A stretch of 64,000 nt of DNA from the NCBI GenBank assembly GCA_026874595.1, contig CM049310.1, forward strand, positions 67,906,056 through 67,970,055, in the 5' to 3' direction. Below the pieces are notes generated by a model. The model did not search any database, was not told the origin of the DNA, and saw only the letters and a program-made list of their open reading frames with translations. This DNA is from Sipunculus nudus. Its lineage: Eukaryota > Annelida > Sipuncula > Golfingiida > Sipunculidae. A program made the position numbers and the translations under genes. Shown piece by piece: positions 36,545-47,040 of this stretch. Positions within the stretch are counted from its first letter, which is position 1, and each line of letters starts with the position of its first letter.

Positions 36545-37290
36545 GTGCAAGTTCTGCAATACTGCAAACATAGATGGCCAGCACACTTGCCTCAGAACTC
36601 AGTAATAAAGCCATATTGGGAATGGAAGCACCATCTTGTGGTCATTGATAATTTACTGTTGTATGATGACCAACTTGTCATTCCAACTGCCCTGCCATTG
36701 GAAATGCTTGAACCTCTCATGAATGTCATCTGGGAATCACAAAGTGGTGTTCTCTCGCACAGTCATCTATGTGGTAGCCAAATCTCTCCAAGAACATCAA
36801 CAACATTGGCACTCAGTGTGCAATATGTGCTAAATCTAGGCCAAAACAGACAGAACCACTGATGGTTTCTTTGTTTGCATCACGTCCATGGGAACAAGTA
36901 GGCATGGATTTTTTTTAACTAAAAAGGAAAATATCTCTCTTAGCTGTTGACTACTGCTCACGCTCAGTCGAAATCCGCCTTCTTTTCGATCAGTCCTCAC
37001 GCAAAGTTGTTAACAAGCTAAAGAGCATTTTTGCCACCCATGGCATATCCAGACTTGGTGATATCAGGCAACAGACCTTAGTTCAGTGCACAGACATTCA
37101 AGTAGTTCAGAGAATTCTGTGGGTTCACTCATGATACCAGCTCCTTGCATTACCCTCAGGCAAATGGGGAAACAGAGAGAGCAGTCCGTACCATAAAAGA
37201 CATACTAGTAGAGTCATGCAAACCATCTTGTGTAGATCTTGCTTTAACCCTCATTGGTGAATGCGAGCGCCTTGGAGAAAACTACAAGCA
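36545..37290 (+). pseudogene. Ty3/Gypsy integrase, broken
   Basis: 36545-36862 encodes the region before and around the zinc-binding domain (EMLEPLMNVIWESQSG, then a degraded HHCC region ending LGQNRQNH). After several stops the catalytic core is seen as VDYCSRSVEI-like phrases (about 36948) and, near 37150, HYPQANGETERAVRTIKD, which contains the catalytic Glu helix. The element's coding potential ends near 37290. Confidence 0.8.
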
Positions 37291-38007
37291 GTGGTAGGGC
37301 TGTACATGTTAAACCTCTAGACAGATTAAACCTTTAAGTAAAGCTTTGTGTGTGGACTTGGCTTTCATCACAGTTATGCGAGATATTTGTGTAATTGAAG
37401 GGACATAATCAGGAGCTAAATTATGCCTATTCTTTCACACTATCAGTTCAGTTTTACTTTATACAAAGGTTTCTCAGCAAAACTTCCCAGCACACGGTCT
37501 CATTTCCTTGCATACTGCAGTTTAACACAATGTTATGGCTCTGCTTGTTGGTAAACACAGTCTGTTTACCAAATCTGGGTTGCGTGACCGGAGACCCAAA
37601 TATGAGGGGCAACACGCGGTTTTTCAGCCAGCAGAAACATGTATTACATTTTTTTGGGCCAAGTCAGTCAGGGCATCTCCTGATTGTTACGTGTTTTTGC
37701 TCAGCGATGCATATGGCCCCACGCGCTGTGTTTTTATTTACACCTGTCATCGCGCCCGGTCCACTGTTTTTAACATTCGTTTACAGGAGAAAGCAAATGA
37801 TATCAGGGCAATACTTTGGCAGGTATAGACATATTTTAAAGGGAAGAAGCTATTTTTCGTGTTAACTCAACATGCTTTATAGGTGATTGGGCCCCTTTAA
37901 CATGAATGCGCTTGCTGAAGTAATAAGTGTTGCTCGAAGGGGAAGTGTGCTATAAGGGGTTTTAACAACAATACAACAATGTAAGTGGGTTGCATTTACA
38001 GCATGTG

Positions 38008-40496
38008 GTGCGACAGCTGCCATCTTGGTAACTTGGAAAAACGATGACAACCATAGCTGTGTTGGAGGTTTTACAAAGATCACATCTGAAGTTAATCTTA
38101 ACTAGGGCTTCAAATGATAAATTCCTATTGTGAATGTAAGGCTATAATGTCATGACTTTATAATCTGACACTTAATATAATAATACCCCCATTTAAGTTG
38201 GATAGCAAGGCTGTCAGAATGTAAAGTTTATAAGGTAACATTGGTTCACAATGCAAGGTGGCCTGGACATTTGAAAGTTATCTTGTTAGTATTTACCATT
38301 TTTCTCTGTCATGATAAATTATGTACATATTTGAAATATCTGTATAATTAATACACAGTTGGGTGTTTTCTAGACATTGGTTTACCTACTTCAGCTCTAA
38401 TTTTACTCTCCAAATTCTGCACATGCATCGTTGAAGTCCTCTTCTAGGACAAGTTTGTTTTCTTTTGCGAGATTATTTCTCCACCGACATACATGTGTTT
38501 GTTATCAAGCATAAGATTGCAGTCGGCTGACCACTAAAAACATTTTCTATGATGTCCTCTGAGCTTCAATTTATGAAAAATCTTTTTAACACTTTCACTT
38601 TGTGATACTCATATAATTTCTTCAAATTATTTTCACAGTAGATGGCTTCTCTATGCAATTGTTATGAAGTAGGAGATGGCATACTTGTGACTTAAGAAAT
38701 ATTTAAAGGAATGTTTCAACATTTTAATATTTTGAATCTTTAAAATTGTTTCATGCAGCAGTGACAGTCAATGATTAACTCAGATATTCAGACAGCCAGG
38801 AATAATAATGGATTCTTTAATTTATAGACTCTGATGTTTTTAGTGAGGGATAGAAGATTGCAAGGCACTCAGTCATCTTTCAGCCGACTCAATAATGATA
38901 ATTCATATGTTTATACAGTCTTATTGTACTCTCACAAATGGGCTTTCAATTGGTCTATATGATGAGATCATCAGATCATGTTTAGATGTGTCTGGAAATA
39001 AGAATGAGGTCAATCTATTACTGAATGTGTGTCCGGTTAATATAACCTTACGTAAAATGACGACATGCATAATTATGTAAAATGTCATGTCCCTATTACG
39101 ATGTACTCCAATAACTGCTTGTGTCAATGATGTAACTGAGAATAAATGAATATGCATCAAGGTCAATCCAAGCTCTGTATCAAAGTCTTGCATTGTGTGT
39201 GGTTCATGCACAGCAGAGAGAGACTGCATTAGAGAGGAGAAACAGCACAGAGATGGAGAGCAACAACCCTTCTGCTGTAACAGCATGTCAACTGATCTGG
39301 AATAAAGTAGGGTCTACCAGCCTCATCTTGTGTCTCTCTCACCCTGTGTTACTAGTAAAACACACTCATAAGATTACCTTGTTACACAATCATTATATAT
39401 ATTATATTGACATCACTCCAGCAATGATGATGTCGTACTTATGTTGTTTATCATAAAAGAAATCTCACTCAATTCATAGACCCTTTATGTGCCTCGCATC
39501 TTTTTCCAAAACAATTAACTATTTCTTTGTGTGATTTGTTGAATACCATAATTTCAATTCTTTGCTTACTTTTTTAGGGGAAGGGTTTTCCTGGAGAAAT
39601 CTAGCACAAGTTATCTTTATATCATATAGTAAACCACAAGGAAAAAACCTAGCTGAAAACCCAGGATTAAAATATGCAACATTAAGTTCCTACAAGCTTA
39701 TTACGGTAATACAGAACTATTTATCTTATAGAACCAAGTATTTTCCACAGGTGCATCTAGTATTTACTTATTACTGTGGACCAGAAAGAGAAAATAACGT
39801 GCTACAGTTGGGCAAATGGCCAAGTCATCTATCAAGATTGGATAAAAAGTAGGGCTAATAAATTCTTATAAGATGTCACTGACAGTTGTGAAATATTGTT
39901 ATTATGCTAAAGCATTCTCAGATGATGGTATGTTTAAATGTCAGTGGTCACTTGTCTCAATCAGTTCCAACTGTACATGGTGGTTGAGGTGCTGAACTTG
40001 GCGCTGAACTTTGGAGCTGAGGGCCTCAGTTGCAAAATGATGAAATCTTGTTAGAACCTCAAAGATTCACTGTAATAACAACAAGTTATGACAGTATTGA
40101 CTTCTGGATCACTCCTAATTCTGTGCAGATAAAACCTAAAATCCAGAAGGCTTAAAATAACAAATCATTCTTATCATACGGATGTACTTCATCCTCAATC
40201 AATAGACAGTGCCACAAATGCCATGGACCTATCCTGAGACTGATAAAAAAAATTTAAATGTATATTCAGAAAAATTATTAGGGGACTTACTAAAAATAAA
40301 CAGACAGTTTCAGATTAAGGATTTCAGAAGATATGGGTCAAGTTATGGAGCAGACTTATAGGTGTCAACGGAGAGCATGGCACACTGATGCTAGACAGTT
40401 CTGTTGCTTTTGTCTTAATAAATCTAACATGGTTTGGTATCATGTGTATATTACTGTATATATAATATATATACGATGTGACATTATTGTTGACAG
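38008..40496 (+). other. Intronic DNA, nothing recognised
   Basis: This is the remainder of the 10.2-kb SRA-gene intron. It contains several unremarkable open frames (for example 39562-39852) without family motifs. I find no inverted or tandem repeats of note. A pyrimidine-poor acceptor 'ttattgttgacag' ends it at 40496. Confidence 0.45.
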
Positions 40497-40615
40497 GTTT
40501 ATACAGGGTTGAGAAGATGTGGTATACAACAGGACTAGCAGGTTTTGGTGTGTACAAGTTCATCATGCGCAGGGTTGATGGACAGGCTGCCCCTCCATGG
40601 AGCTATGCAGATGAG
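40497..40615 (+). CDS. SRA-domain protein, C-terminal SRA exon
   Basis: Its first two bases complete the Gly of YDG, giving RYDG-LYRVEKMWYTTG across the junction. The exon continues GFGVYKFIMRRVDGQAAPPW and ends SYADE before the donor GTAATT. The pattern YDGLYxVxxxW, then GxxVYKFxxRRxxGQxxPPW, is the conserved C-terminal half of SRA domains. The exon starts in phase 1 and ends in phase 0, compatible with both neighbours. After PPW, UHRF1 proteins continue toward a RING finger; here the next exon instead encodes a repeat tail. Confidence 0.93.
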
Positions 40616-40751
40616 GTAATTTTATTAGAGGAACTACAAATTTGGCTGCTTTATTACATGTACACAATTGGTTATATAAACAAATTCCATATCCTGCAAG
40701 TAATGGACAAACTTGATGAAATATTGTTTAAAAACAGACCTTTTACTTTTT

Positions 40752-41240
40752 AGCTCAGCTTACTATAAGTCATCTGAGCTATATTTTTTAACGTCCTATG
40801 CTGTGCCATCCATTTGTTTGACAGGCATGTTTTAAAACTGTTGGACCTACATATCTAAACTTCTGCATACTGTTAGATGTCACCAAAATCTCCTACTAAA
40901 CTGAAAACTGGGTCACAACAACTTCATTCCTTTGAGAAATTAAGGAAAAACTTCAATTTTCCATTAAAATCCTATTATCACACTTAAGGACTGCCAAATA
41001 TCCAAACCACTCATCTGTTTTTCTTCATATTTACTATAAATATTGCCCTATATAGTTCATATGTACATGCCAGAAATTACGTTAGTATTACATAACTTTA
41101 AAAATTTTGGGCCAAAATATAATGCACTTTGTTAAAAAAACAGGAAAGATTTATACTCGCATAACATGATAATTTTTTAAGCTGTTTTTGTCTGACAGTG
41201 ACTAATTATTTTATGTTAAAGTTGTTGTCTAGTAATATTT
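40752..41240 (+). repeat. R1-family fragment filling the last SRA intron
   Basis: The R1 head hairpin (40752 onward, one arm slightly degraded) is followed by 'ggacctacatatctaaac' and the R1 body to about 41240. It makes up most of the 636-bp intron and ends only a few bases before the acceptor T-run, so the insertion reached the splice site region without destroying it. Confidence 0.65.
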
Positions 41241-41251
41241 TTTTTTTTTAG

Positions 41252-42097
41252 GATAACGAGGCAGGTTCTCCAGATACTCAGGACTCTGGAATTCAGTCTG
41301 ACATCACATCTGAGGTAGAAATAAAAGGTGGTGACATTAGAACAAAACCTGACAATGTGACAAAACCTGACAACATGACAAAACCTGACAATATGACCAA
41401 ACCTGACAACACAAAAAAACCTGACAATGTGACAAAACCTGACAACATGACAAAACCTGACAATGTGAACAAACCTGACAACATGACAAAACCTGACAAT
41501 GTGAACAAACCTGACAACACAACAAAACCTGACAATGTGACAAAACCTGACAACATGACAAAACCTTACAATGTGATCAAACCTGACAACATGACAGAAC
41601 CTGGCAATGATCCTGTAAATACATCAGATGGTGAACGTATCACAAAGTCTCATGACTCCAAGTCACATGATACATCAGACCCAAAATTGGATGAGGAAAC
41701 TGGCACAAAGTCAGCTGAGACATCAGACACAAAACCAGACACAGGACCAAATGAACTACCAGACATGGAATCAGATGAGACACCAGAATCAAAAGCAGAC
41801 ACAAGGTCAAATGAGACACCAAACTTGAAACCAGACACAAGGTCAAATGAGACACCAGACTCAAAGGCAGACATAAGGTCAAATGAGATTCCAGACTCAA
41901 AGGCAGACATAAGGTCAAATGAGACACCAGACTCAAAGGCAGACACAAGGTCAACTGAGACACCAAACTCAAAAGCAGATACAAATTCAAATAAGATGAT
42001 AGACTCAAAGGCAAACACAAAGTCAACTGAGACACCAGACACAAAATCAGATGCCAAGGCAGATGAAAAAACCGTCACAGAGCACAGAGACAGATAG
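41252..42097 (+). CDS. SRA-domain protein, terminal exon with repeat tail
   Basis: The acceptor is a T-run ending 'tttttag'. The exon starts in phase 0 ([17 protein letters not shown]) and stops with TAG at 42095-42097, encoding 281 residues. About 15 tandem 18-bp units (41340-41610) encode TKPDNM/V hexapeptides. From about 41760 come 36-bp units encoding variants of [12 protein letters not shown]. The tail is hydrophilic, charged and lacks Cys/His clusters, so there is no RING or PHD here. It is presumably disordered. The function is unknown; I infer a linker or multivalent tail. Unit copy number is probably variable between individuals. The repeat pattern continues beyond the stop, in another frame. 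Confidence 0.85.
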   Translation, partial: DNEAGSPDTQDSGIQSDITSEVEIKGGDIRTKPDNVTKPDNMTKPDNMTKPDNTKKPDNVTKPDNMTKPDNVNKPDNMTKPDNVNKPDNTTKPDNVTKPDNMTKPYNVIKPDNMTEPGNDPVNTSDGERITKSHDSKSHDTSDPKLDEETGTKSAETSDTKPDTGPNELPDMESDETPESKADTRSNETPNLKPDTRSNETPDSKADIRSNEIPDSKADIRSNETPDSKADTRSTETPNSKADTNSNKMIDSKANTKSTETPDTKSDAKADEKTVTEHRDR

Positions 42098-43440
42098 CCC
42101 TATAAGGTAAGATATAAAGTCAGAGACTGTGGTAGACATTTTATCAGAAATATAGCCAAACGAGACACCAGACTCAAAGCCAGAGAACAGGTTAAATGAT
42201 AAGGTGGTACAAAACTAGATACAAAGTGATAAGAGTCCAGACACCAAACCAGACAAAAGGTGATCATATACCAGACACCAAACCAGACAAAAGGTGATCA
42301 TATACCAGACACCAAACCAGACAAAAGGTGATCATATACCAGACACCAAACCAGACAAAAGGTGATCATATACCAGACACTAAACCACAAGGTGATGAGA
42401 TACCAGACACTAAACCACAAAGTGATGAGATACCAGACACTAAACCACAAAGTGATGAGATACCAGACACTAAACCACAAAGTGATGAGATACCAGACAC
42501 TAAACCACAAAGTGATGAGATACCAGACACTAAACCACAAAGTGATGAGATACCAGACACTAAACCAGACACAAAGTGATGAGATACCAGACACTAAACA
42601 TGACACTAACCAAGACACGTGATGAAATACCAGACACTAAACCAGGCACAAAGTGATGAGATACCAGGCTCAAACTCGGACACAAAGGGATGAGATACCA
42701 GACCCAAAACCAGACGCAAAATGATGAGATACTAGATGCTAAACCAAACACAAAGTAATGAGAAACCGGACCCCAACCAGACACAAAGTGATGACATACC
42801 AGACACTAAACCAGACACAAAGTGATAAGATACAACACTAAACCAGATACTAAGATGTGAGATACCAGACCCAACACCAGACAAAAAGGGATGAGATATC
42901 AGACACCAAACCAGACAAAGTGAGATACCAGGCTCATACAAGACAAAGTAATTAGATATCAGACTTGAACCAGTCACAAGTGATGAGAAACCAGGCTCCA
43001 AACCAGACACAAAGTGATGAGATACCAGGCTCAACACCAGTTACAAAGTGATGAAATACCAGACACCAAACCAGACACAAAGTGATGAGATACCAGGCCC
43101 AAAACCAGACACAAAGTGATGAGATACCAGACCCAAAATCAGACACAAAGTAGTAAGATATCAGGCTCATACAAGGCAAAGTAATAAGATTCCAGACTCA
43201 ATACCATAAAAACAAAGTGATGAGACTAGACTCAAAACCAGACACAAAGTGATTAGATACGCTACTAGACTCCAAACCAATACAAAGTGTCAAGATACTA
43301 GACTCAAAATCAAATGCAGATTGGTTAGATACTAGACTCCAAACCAGTAGGAATTGATAAGATACTATACTTCAATCAGACATAGTGCCAGACACAAGGT
43401 GATAAGATAAAAAGACTTAAACCTGGACCAAAAGCGGATC
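42098..43440 (+). repeat. Minisatellite array downstream of SRA stop
   Basis: Four units of 34 bp ('gtgatcatataccagacacc...', 42259-42375) are followed by about six near-perfect 30-bp units ('gatgagataccagacactaa...', 42390-42570), then irregular relatives to about 43440. The units resemble the coding 36-bp repeats of the terminal exon and in some frames still read as DEIPDTKPQ repeats. They lie after the TAG, so they would be 3' UTR or flanking DNA. An AATAAA occurs at 43500. Confidence 0.85.
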
Positions 43441-44923
43441 ACCAACTCCAAGTGCCATTAGATATCTGGTCCCTGTTGACATGCAAGACAGATATAAAAC
43501 AATAAAAAGATACAAGGTAATTGACGGGATAATGTTTGGCTTAATGTCACTCTGCTTCAAGATTACTGGGCTCACAAAATATAGTAGTATAAATTTGTGT
43601 GATTGGTTCAAATAACTGTTTTATATACTCAGTAATCATGGACACTCCAAATTTATGGCATCATATGTATCTGTGAACGTTTTAAGAAACATTGTGTTAT
43701 ATTAACCTTAATAATAGACATTTGATATCTAGCATCATAAGTTAATGAGATTAGTATAAGAAACACTTGGTGGTACATTCAGGATCTTTAATCAGGACAT
43801 TCAAATGTGGCTTCAAACTTGTGGTTAGTGTAAGAAATGGTGTTTTATTGTATCAAGATGGGCATTTGAAAATATCATTATTAAATTTCATTATTAATGT
43901 ATTTTTTATTAGTGTAATAGAAGTATAATGCTCAGTTTTGAGTTACAAACAGTAAAAATTTGTTTCCATAACTCTTTGTGCAGTGTATACCTTTAATTTC
44001 CCATAAGTATTTATAATGTGCATGGTTAATTCATTCTCATTCACTCAAAATGTGTTTTATTGTTGTAAATTTTTTTCTATGAGCTGTTATAATAATTGAG
44101 ATTATTAGGTCTCCTCCCTGATGTTATCCTTTGAGCAGTAAACAGGTGACATGTGTTTAAATAGAGGAACCTAATTTGACCTGGTAGAAGCATCATAGAA
44201 ATATCACACGTATCAATGGAAAATCATTTCAATTAAATCTGGAAGTCTCTAGCAAAAAACTGAAATTATGTTCAGTGTTGCATAAAGTGCAAAAACAAAA
44301 GCAAATGTTGGATACAGACCAAGCATATATGTCTGATTAAAAATAACCCAGTTAAAACCTTATAAATAGATTTTTTCTTCACTATACATGAAAAACCAGC
44401 ATAAGATGTTGAATTTAGCATGAATAAGATTTAGTGTTTGCACCTTATGGTAAGAGAGTAAGAAATACAAGTCTGTAGGACTTTGTTTCTCTAAAGGGAG
44501 AAGGCTGATCACAGTTGAAGGAGGCTGAAAAAATGTGCTGTGATGTTACTTGTACAGATTTTGTATGGGGGCCTTTTCAAAGTTTTATTTTATAATATTT
44601 TCAGATAACATGTTATTACTGTGATTGAAGCATGATTGCCTCTGAATATAAAACAAAGTATGAAATATGCTTTAAATATGTGTACATAACCTCAATTTGT
44701 TTTACATAAATGGATGCAGGCTGGCATAAATATGCCTGATCTGGACCTGTATCTTGCCTTTTTACTTATTACCATTTCTCAATGTAAAGCTCACCAATGT
44801 AACTTTTTAGGCAGCTCTTTTTGTAGTTTTATTAAAAAAAAAAGCAATGTACAGGAAGTTTTGTTTATTATTTTCTGTGTTTTTGTTTGTTAACTGGTGA
44901 TGAATAAAATAGATCATTCTCAG
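43441..44923 (+). other. Probable 3' UTR / downstream flank of SRA gene
   Basis: AT-rich DNA without repeats or coding frames that I recognise. AATAAA signals on the plus strand near 43500 and 44903 are candidate polyadenylation sites for the SRA gene, and TTTATT near 44827 and 44863 could serve a minus-strand transcript ending here. Confidence 0.35.
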
Positions 44924-45106
44924 TCAGCTGATGGGTTCTAAATAGCACCAAACTGTGGCAGTGGTGTTCAGACATTCGTCACCAGATGGACCTGGGTGCT
45001 GCTGCTTTGATGGCTCATCCATGTTCTCTAATGGACCCTGAGATGGGAGGGCAGAGGCTGCGTTGGAAGGTGCTTGGCTCTCTTTGAGCTGGGATTGGAG
45101 TGGCAT
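44924..45106 (-). CDS. Possible minus-strand terminal exon, 60 codons
   Basis: On the minus strand a long T-run ending 'ttttttgtag' lies immediately before ATG at 45106. The open frame (MPLQSQLKESQAPSNAASAL and on) is rich in Pro, Ser and Gln and ends TVWCYLEPIS with TGA at 44924. Two AATAAA signals follow within 100 bp downstream. The acceptor, the stop and the polyadenylation signals are in the order expected for a last exon. No upstream exon was found and the protein is not recognised. It could also be chance, since the acceptor T-run is next to a poly-A tract. Confidence 0.35.
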   Translation of the reverse strand: MPLQSQLKESQAPSNAASALPSQGPLENMDEPSKQQHPGPSGDECLNTTATVWCYLEPIS

Positions 45107-45838
45107 CTACAAAAAAAAAATAGTAACAGCTGTAAATAGCTCCATCTTCTCTTAATTTTTCCTCACATCTTACTCAATATTTTGAAACCACCCTTATCTA
45201 TCCACTGAGCGTTTTGGAGGGAGATGGCTGGGTACCATTTTGACCTGGTCAGTTTTGCGTTTGAACGCTTTAAGTGAGCCTCATTCTTCTTCCATAGTCA
45301 TTGGTCTTTAGCACCTTCTGTGTCTTAGTGAAAAGGTCTTCTACCCATCAGTTCTTCTAGTTCTGGAATACATTAGATTTGTTCTGATATGGTATTGTTA
45401 ATGTGTGCACATGGCTGCTTTAACTGATAGCAATATATCTTAGCATAATCTTAATATCAATGAAACCATTACAGAGATGAAACAGAGAGGTGAAACAGGC
45501 CTTCTTAAAGGTGTGTACAATAATTTGAAGTTCCTCAGAATGTTTTGAGTTTAACGACCTTCAGGTAATTTTCAGTGGCTGTTGACTTCCTGCAGTGTCC
45601 CTAGGTGCTTGTTGCCCTAACGCCACTCAAGTCATGTTCAGGACTTACATATATAGGGAAAGATATGTAGAGCCCAGGGCCATGTTAGCCACACAAATGC
45701 GGCTGGCCTGGACAAAACACGGCTGACTTTAGGAGTAAGGTGAGTTTCGTGGCTCGACTCTCCTTGGAAAAGGATGGCTGGCTTAAACTTACCTTAAAGC
45801 CTATTCATTTGATGATGTTACAAAGGACTTGTTTTATT
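45107..45838. other. Intergenic DNA, nothing recognised
   Basis: Neither strand shows a repeat-family phrase, inverted repeat or coding frame that I can support here. Confidence 0.4.
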
Positions 45839-46972
45839 AGCTCAGCTGACTATAAGTCATCTGAGCTATAGTCATGGTCCCTTGTCTGTGGTTCGTCCGT
45901 TAGCAGTGCATGTTTTGAAACAGTTAGACCTACAAATCCAAAATTTGTCATAGAGTTAGATGTTCTCAAAATCTCCTACAATACCAAAAATTGGGTCACT
46001 GGTTTCATTCCTTCAAGATACCAAGGAAAACATTAATTTTCCATTGAACACCCTTTGTTTCACTTGAAGACTGCATAATATCAAATCCACTGATCTGGTA
46101 TTGATCTCTCAACCAGGACCAAGGGTGCCATCCCCTCCCGAGGACGTACAACCCCTTGTTGTTGACACATGGCTGTTCGTGCCTCACGGCCCATGGCAAT
46201 GTGTCAACAACAAACTGGATTTCCCCTGGCCTTGTTCACGCCATTCAGTGAACAAGTCTGGTAGAGACCAGACGAAAGCTCTGCTTTCAAATAATTTGCA
46301 TGTGAGTACTGTTAAATCATTTCATAATTATTGTGGTATTGATCATATTTAATATAACCTTTAAATTCCTCTATATATTTCATATGTACATACCAAAAAA
46401 AAAGGACAGTATTGTGCAATTTCTTGAAATTATGTGCCCAAACATAATGCACTTTGTCAAAACTTAGGAAATATTTACTCATTTAAGATGATAATTTTTT
46501 AAGCTAGAGGGTTTATCTCAAGCATATAAGTTTATTGAAAACCAGAAATAAGATAACAATTTTGTATTTTTTTATGTTATTAGCATAAAAGAAATTTAAG
46601 CACCATGTACCAAATAATTTGACCATAGCACATTTTCTTCCTGTAAGCACTGTTGATTATATTTTCACATCTTATACACATAAGGATTTAACCTTTTTTA
46701 ATTTAAATTTGAAACCAATTTATCAAAATCTGTAGATTTCATTCATTGAGCTAGGCCTCAGATCCCCATGTAATGTATGTTATGTAATCAATTCACTCCT
46801 GGCAAACACCCCTGTCTAGGTGAGCTGTCTGCAGTCATTTTAGCAGGGCCATTTCCTCTCAGCTTTTCAAATGCTAATATATAAGAAAAACCAAAAGAAA
46901 TAATTAAGTATATTATGCATTTGCTAAAATGTTCCAAAATTCAGCTGAGCGACTTGACCAAAGGGTCCCTTA
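45839..46972 (+). repeat. R1-family element with both ends, carrying an insert
   Basis: The head hairpin AGCTCAGCTGACT/AGTCATCTGAGCT starts at 45839 and the tail TCAGCTGAGC is at 46941-46950, followed by 'ggtcccttatt'. Its terminal GCTCAGCTGA and TCAGCTGAGC are perfect complements. The R1 body is interrupted at 46107-46334 by a separate 228-bp insert. Confidence 0.7.
46107..46334 (+). mobile_element. 228-bp exon-like insert with 10-bp flanking repeat
   Basis: GGTATTGATC stands at 46097-46106 and again at 46335-46344, as a target duplication would. The insert is GC-richer than the R1 around it. It contains a splice acceptor ('ctctcaaccag'), an uninterrupted 185-nt frame (46117-46301; PRVPSPPEDVQPLVVDTWLF and on) and a strong donor CAT/GTGAGT. 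It also contains a perfect 15-bp inverted repeat (TTGTTGTTGACACAT at 46156, complement at 46199). The protein is not recognised. It may be a captured exon or a short transposon that mimics one. Confidence 0.5.
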
Positions 46973-47040
46973 TTTAAACAATTAACCGGTATCTATATTA
47001 CATTTGACAAACTGCATTTATTTACATGTAACTAGTTTTT

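Larger units (their letters stand above)
33885..38007 (+). mobile_element. Broken Ty3/Gypsy LTR retrotransposon
   Basis: The order gag, protease, reverse transcriptase, RNase H, integrase is that of the Ty3/Gypsy (Metaviridae) group. A direct repeat of about 56 bp beginning GCTATAAG (33885-33940) and recurring at 37949-38007 may be the right edges of the two LTRs. If so, the 5' LTR is almost wholly lost, replaced by R3-type DNA. Stops and frameshifts occur in every gene. I saw no envelope gene: the frame after integrase (37395-37865) has no recognised features. It sits in the 10-kb SRA-gene intron, in the same orientation as the gene. Confidence 0.85.

Noticed and set aside
37395-37865. 156-codon frame after integrase as a possible envelope gene
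   Set aside because: No signal peptide, clear membrane anchor, cleavage site or family motif; it overlaps other open frames and may be LTR sequence.
41293-42078. Minus-strand frames rich in LSGFVML-type or Ser/Leu repeats
   Set aside because: They are the complement of the coding TKPDN and PDSKAD repeats, which are in the phase predicted by splicing.
42298-42622. Open frames through the 30-bp array (both strands)
   Set aside because: They exist because the unit length is a multiple of three; on the sense strand the frame differs from that of the SRA exon and lies after its stop.
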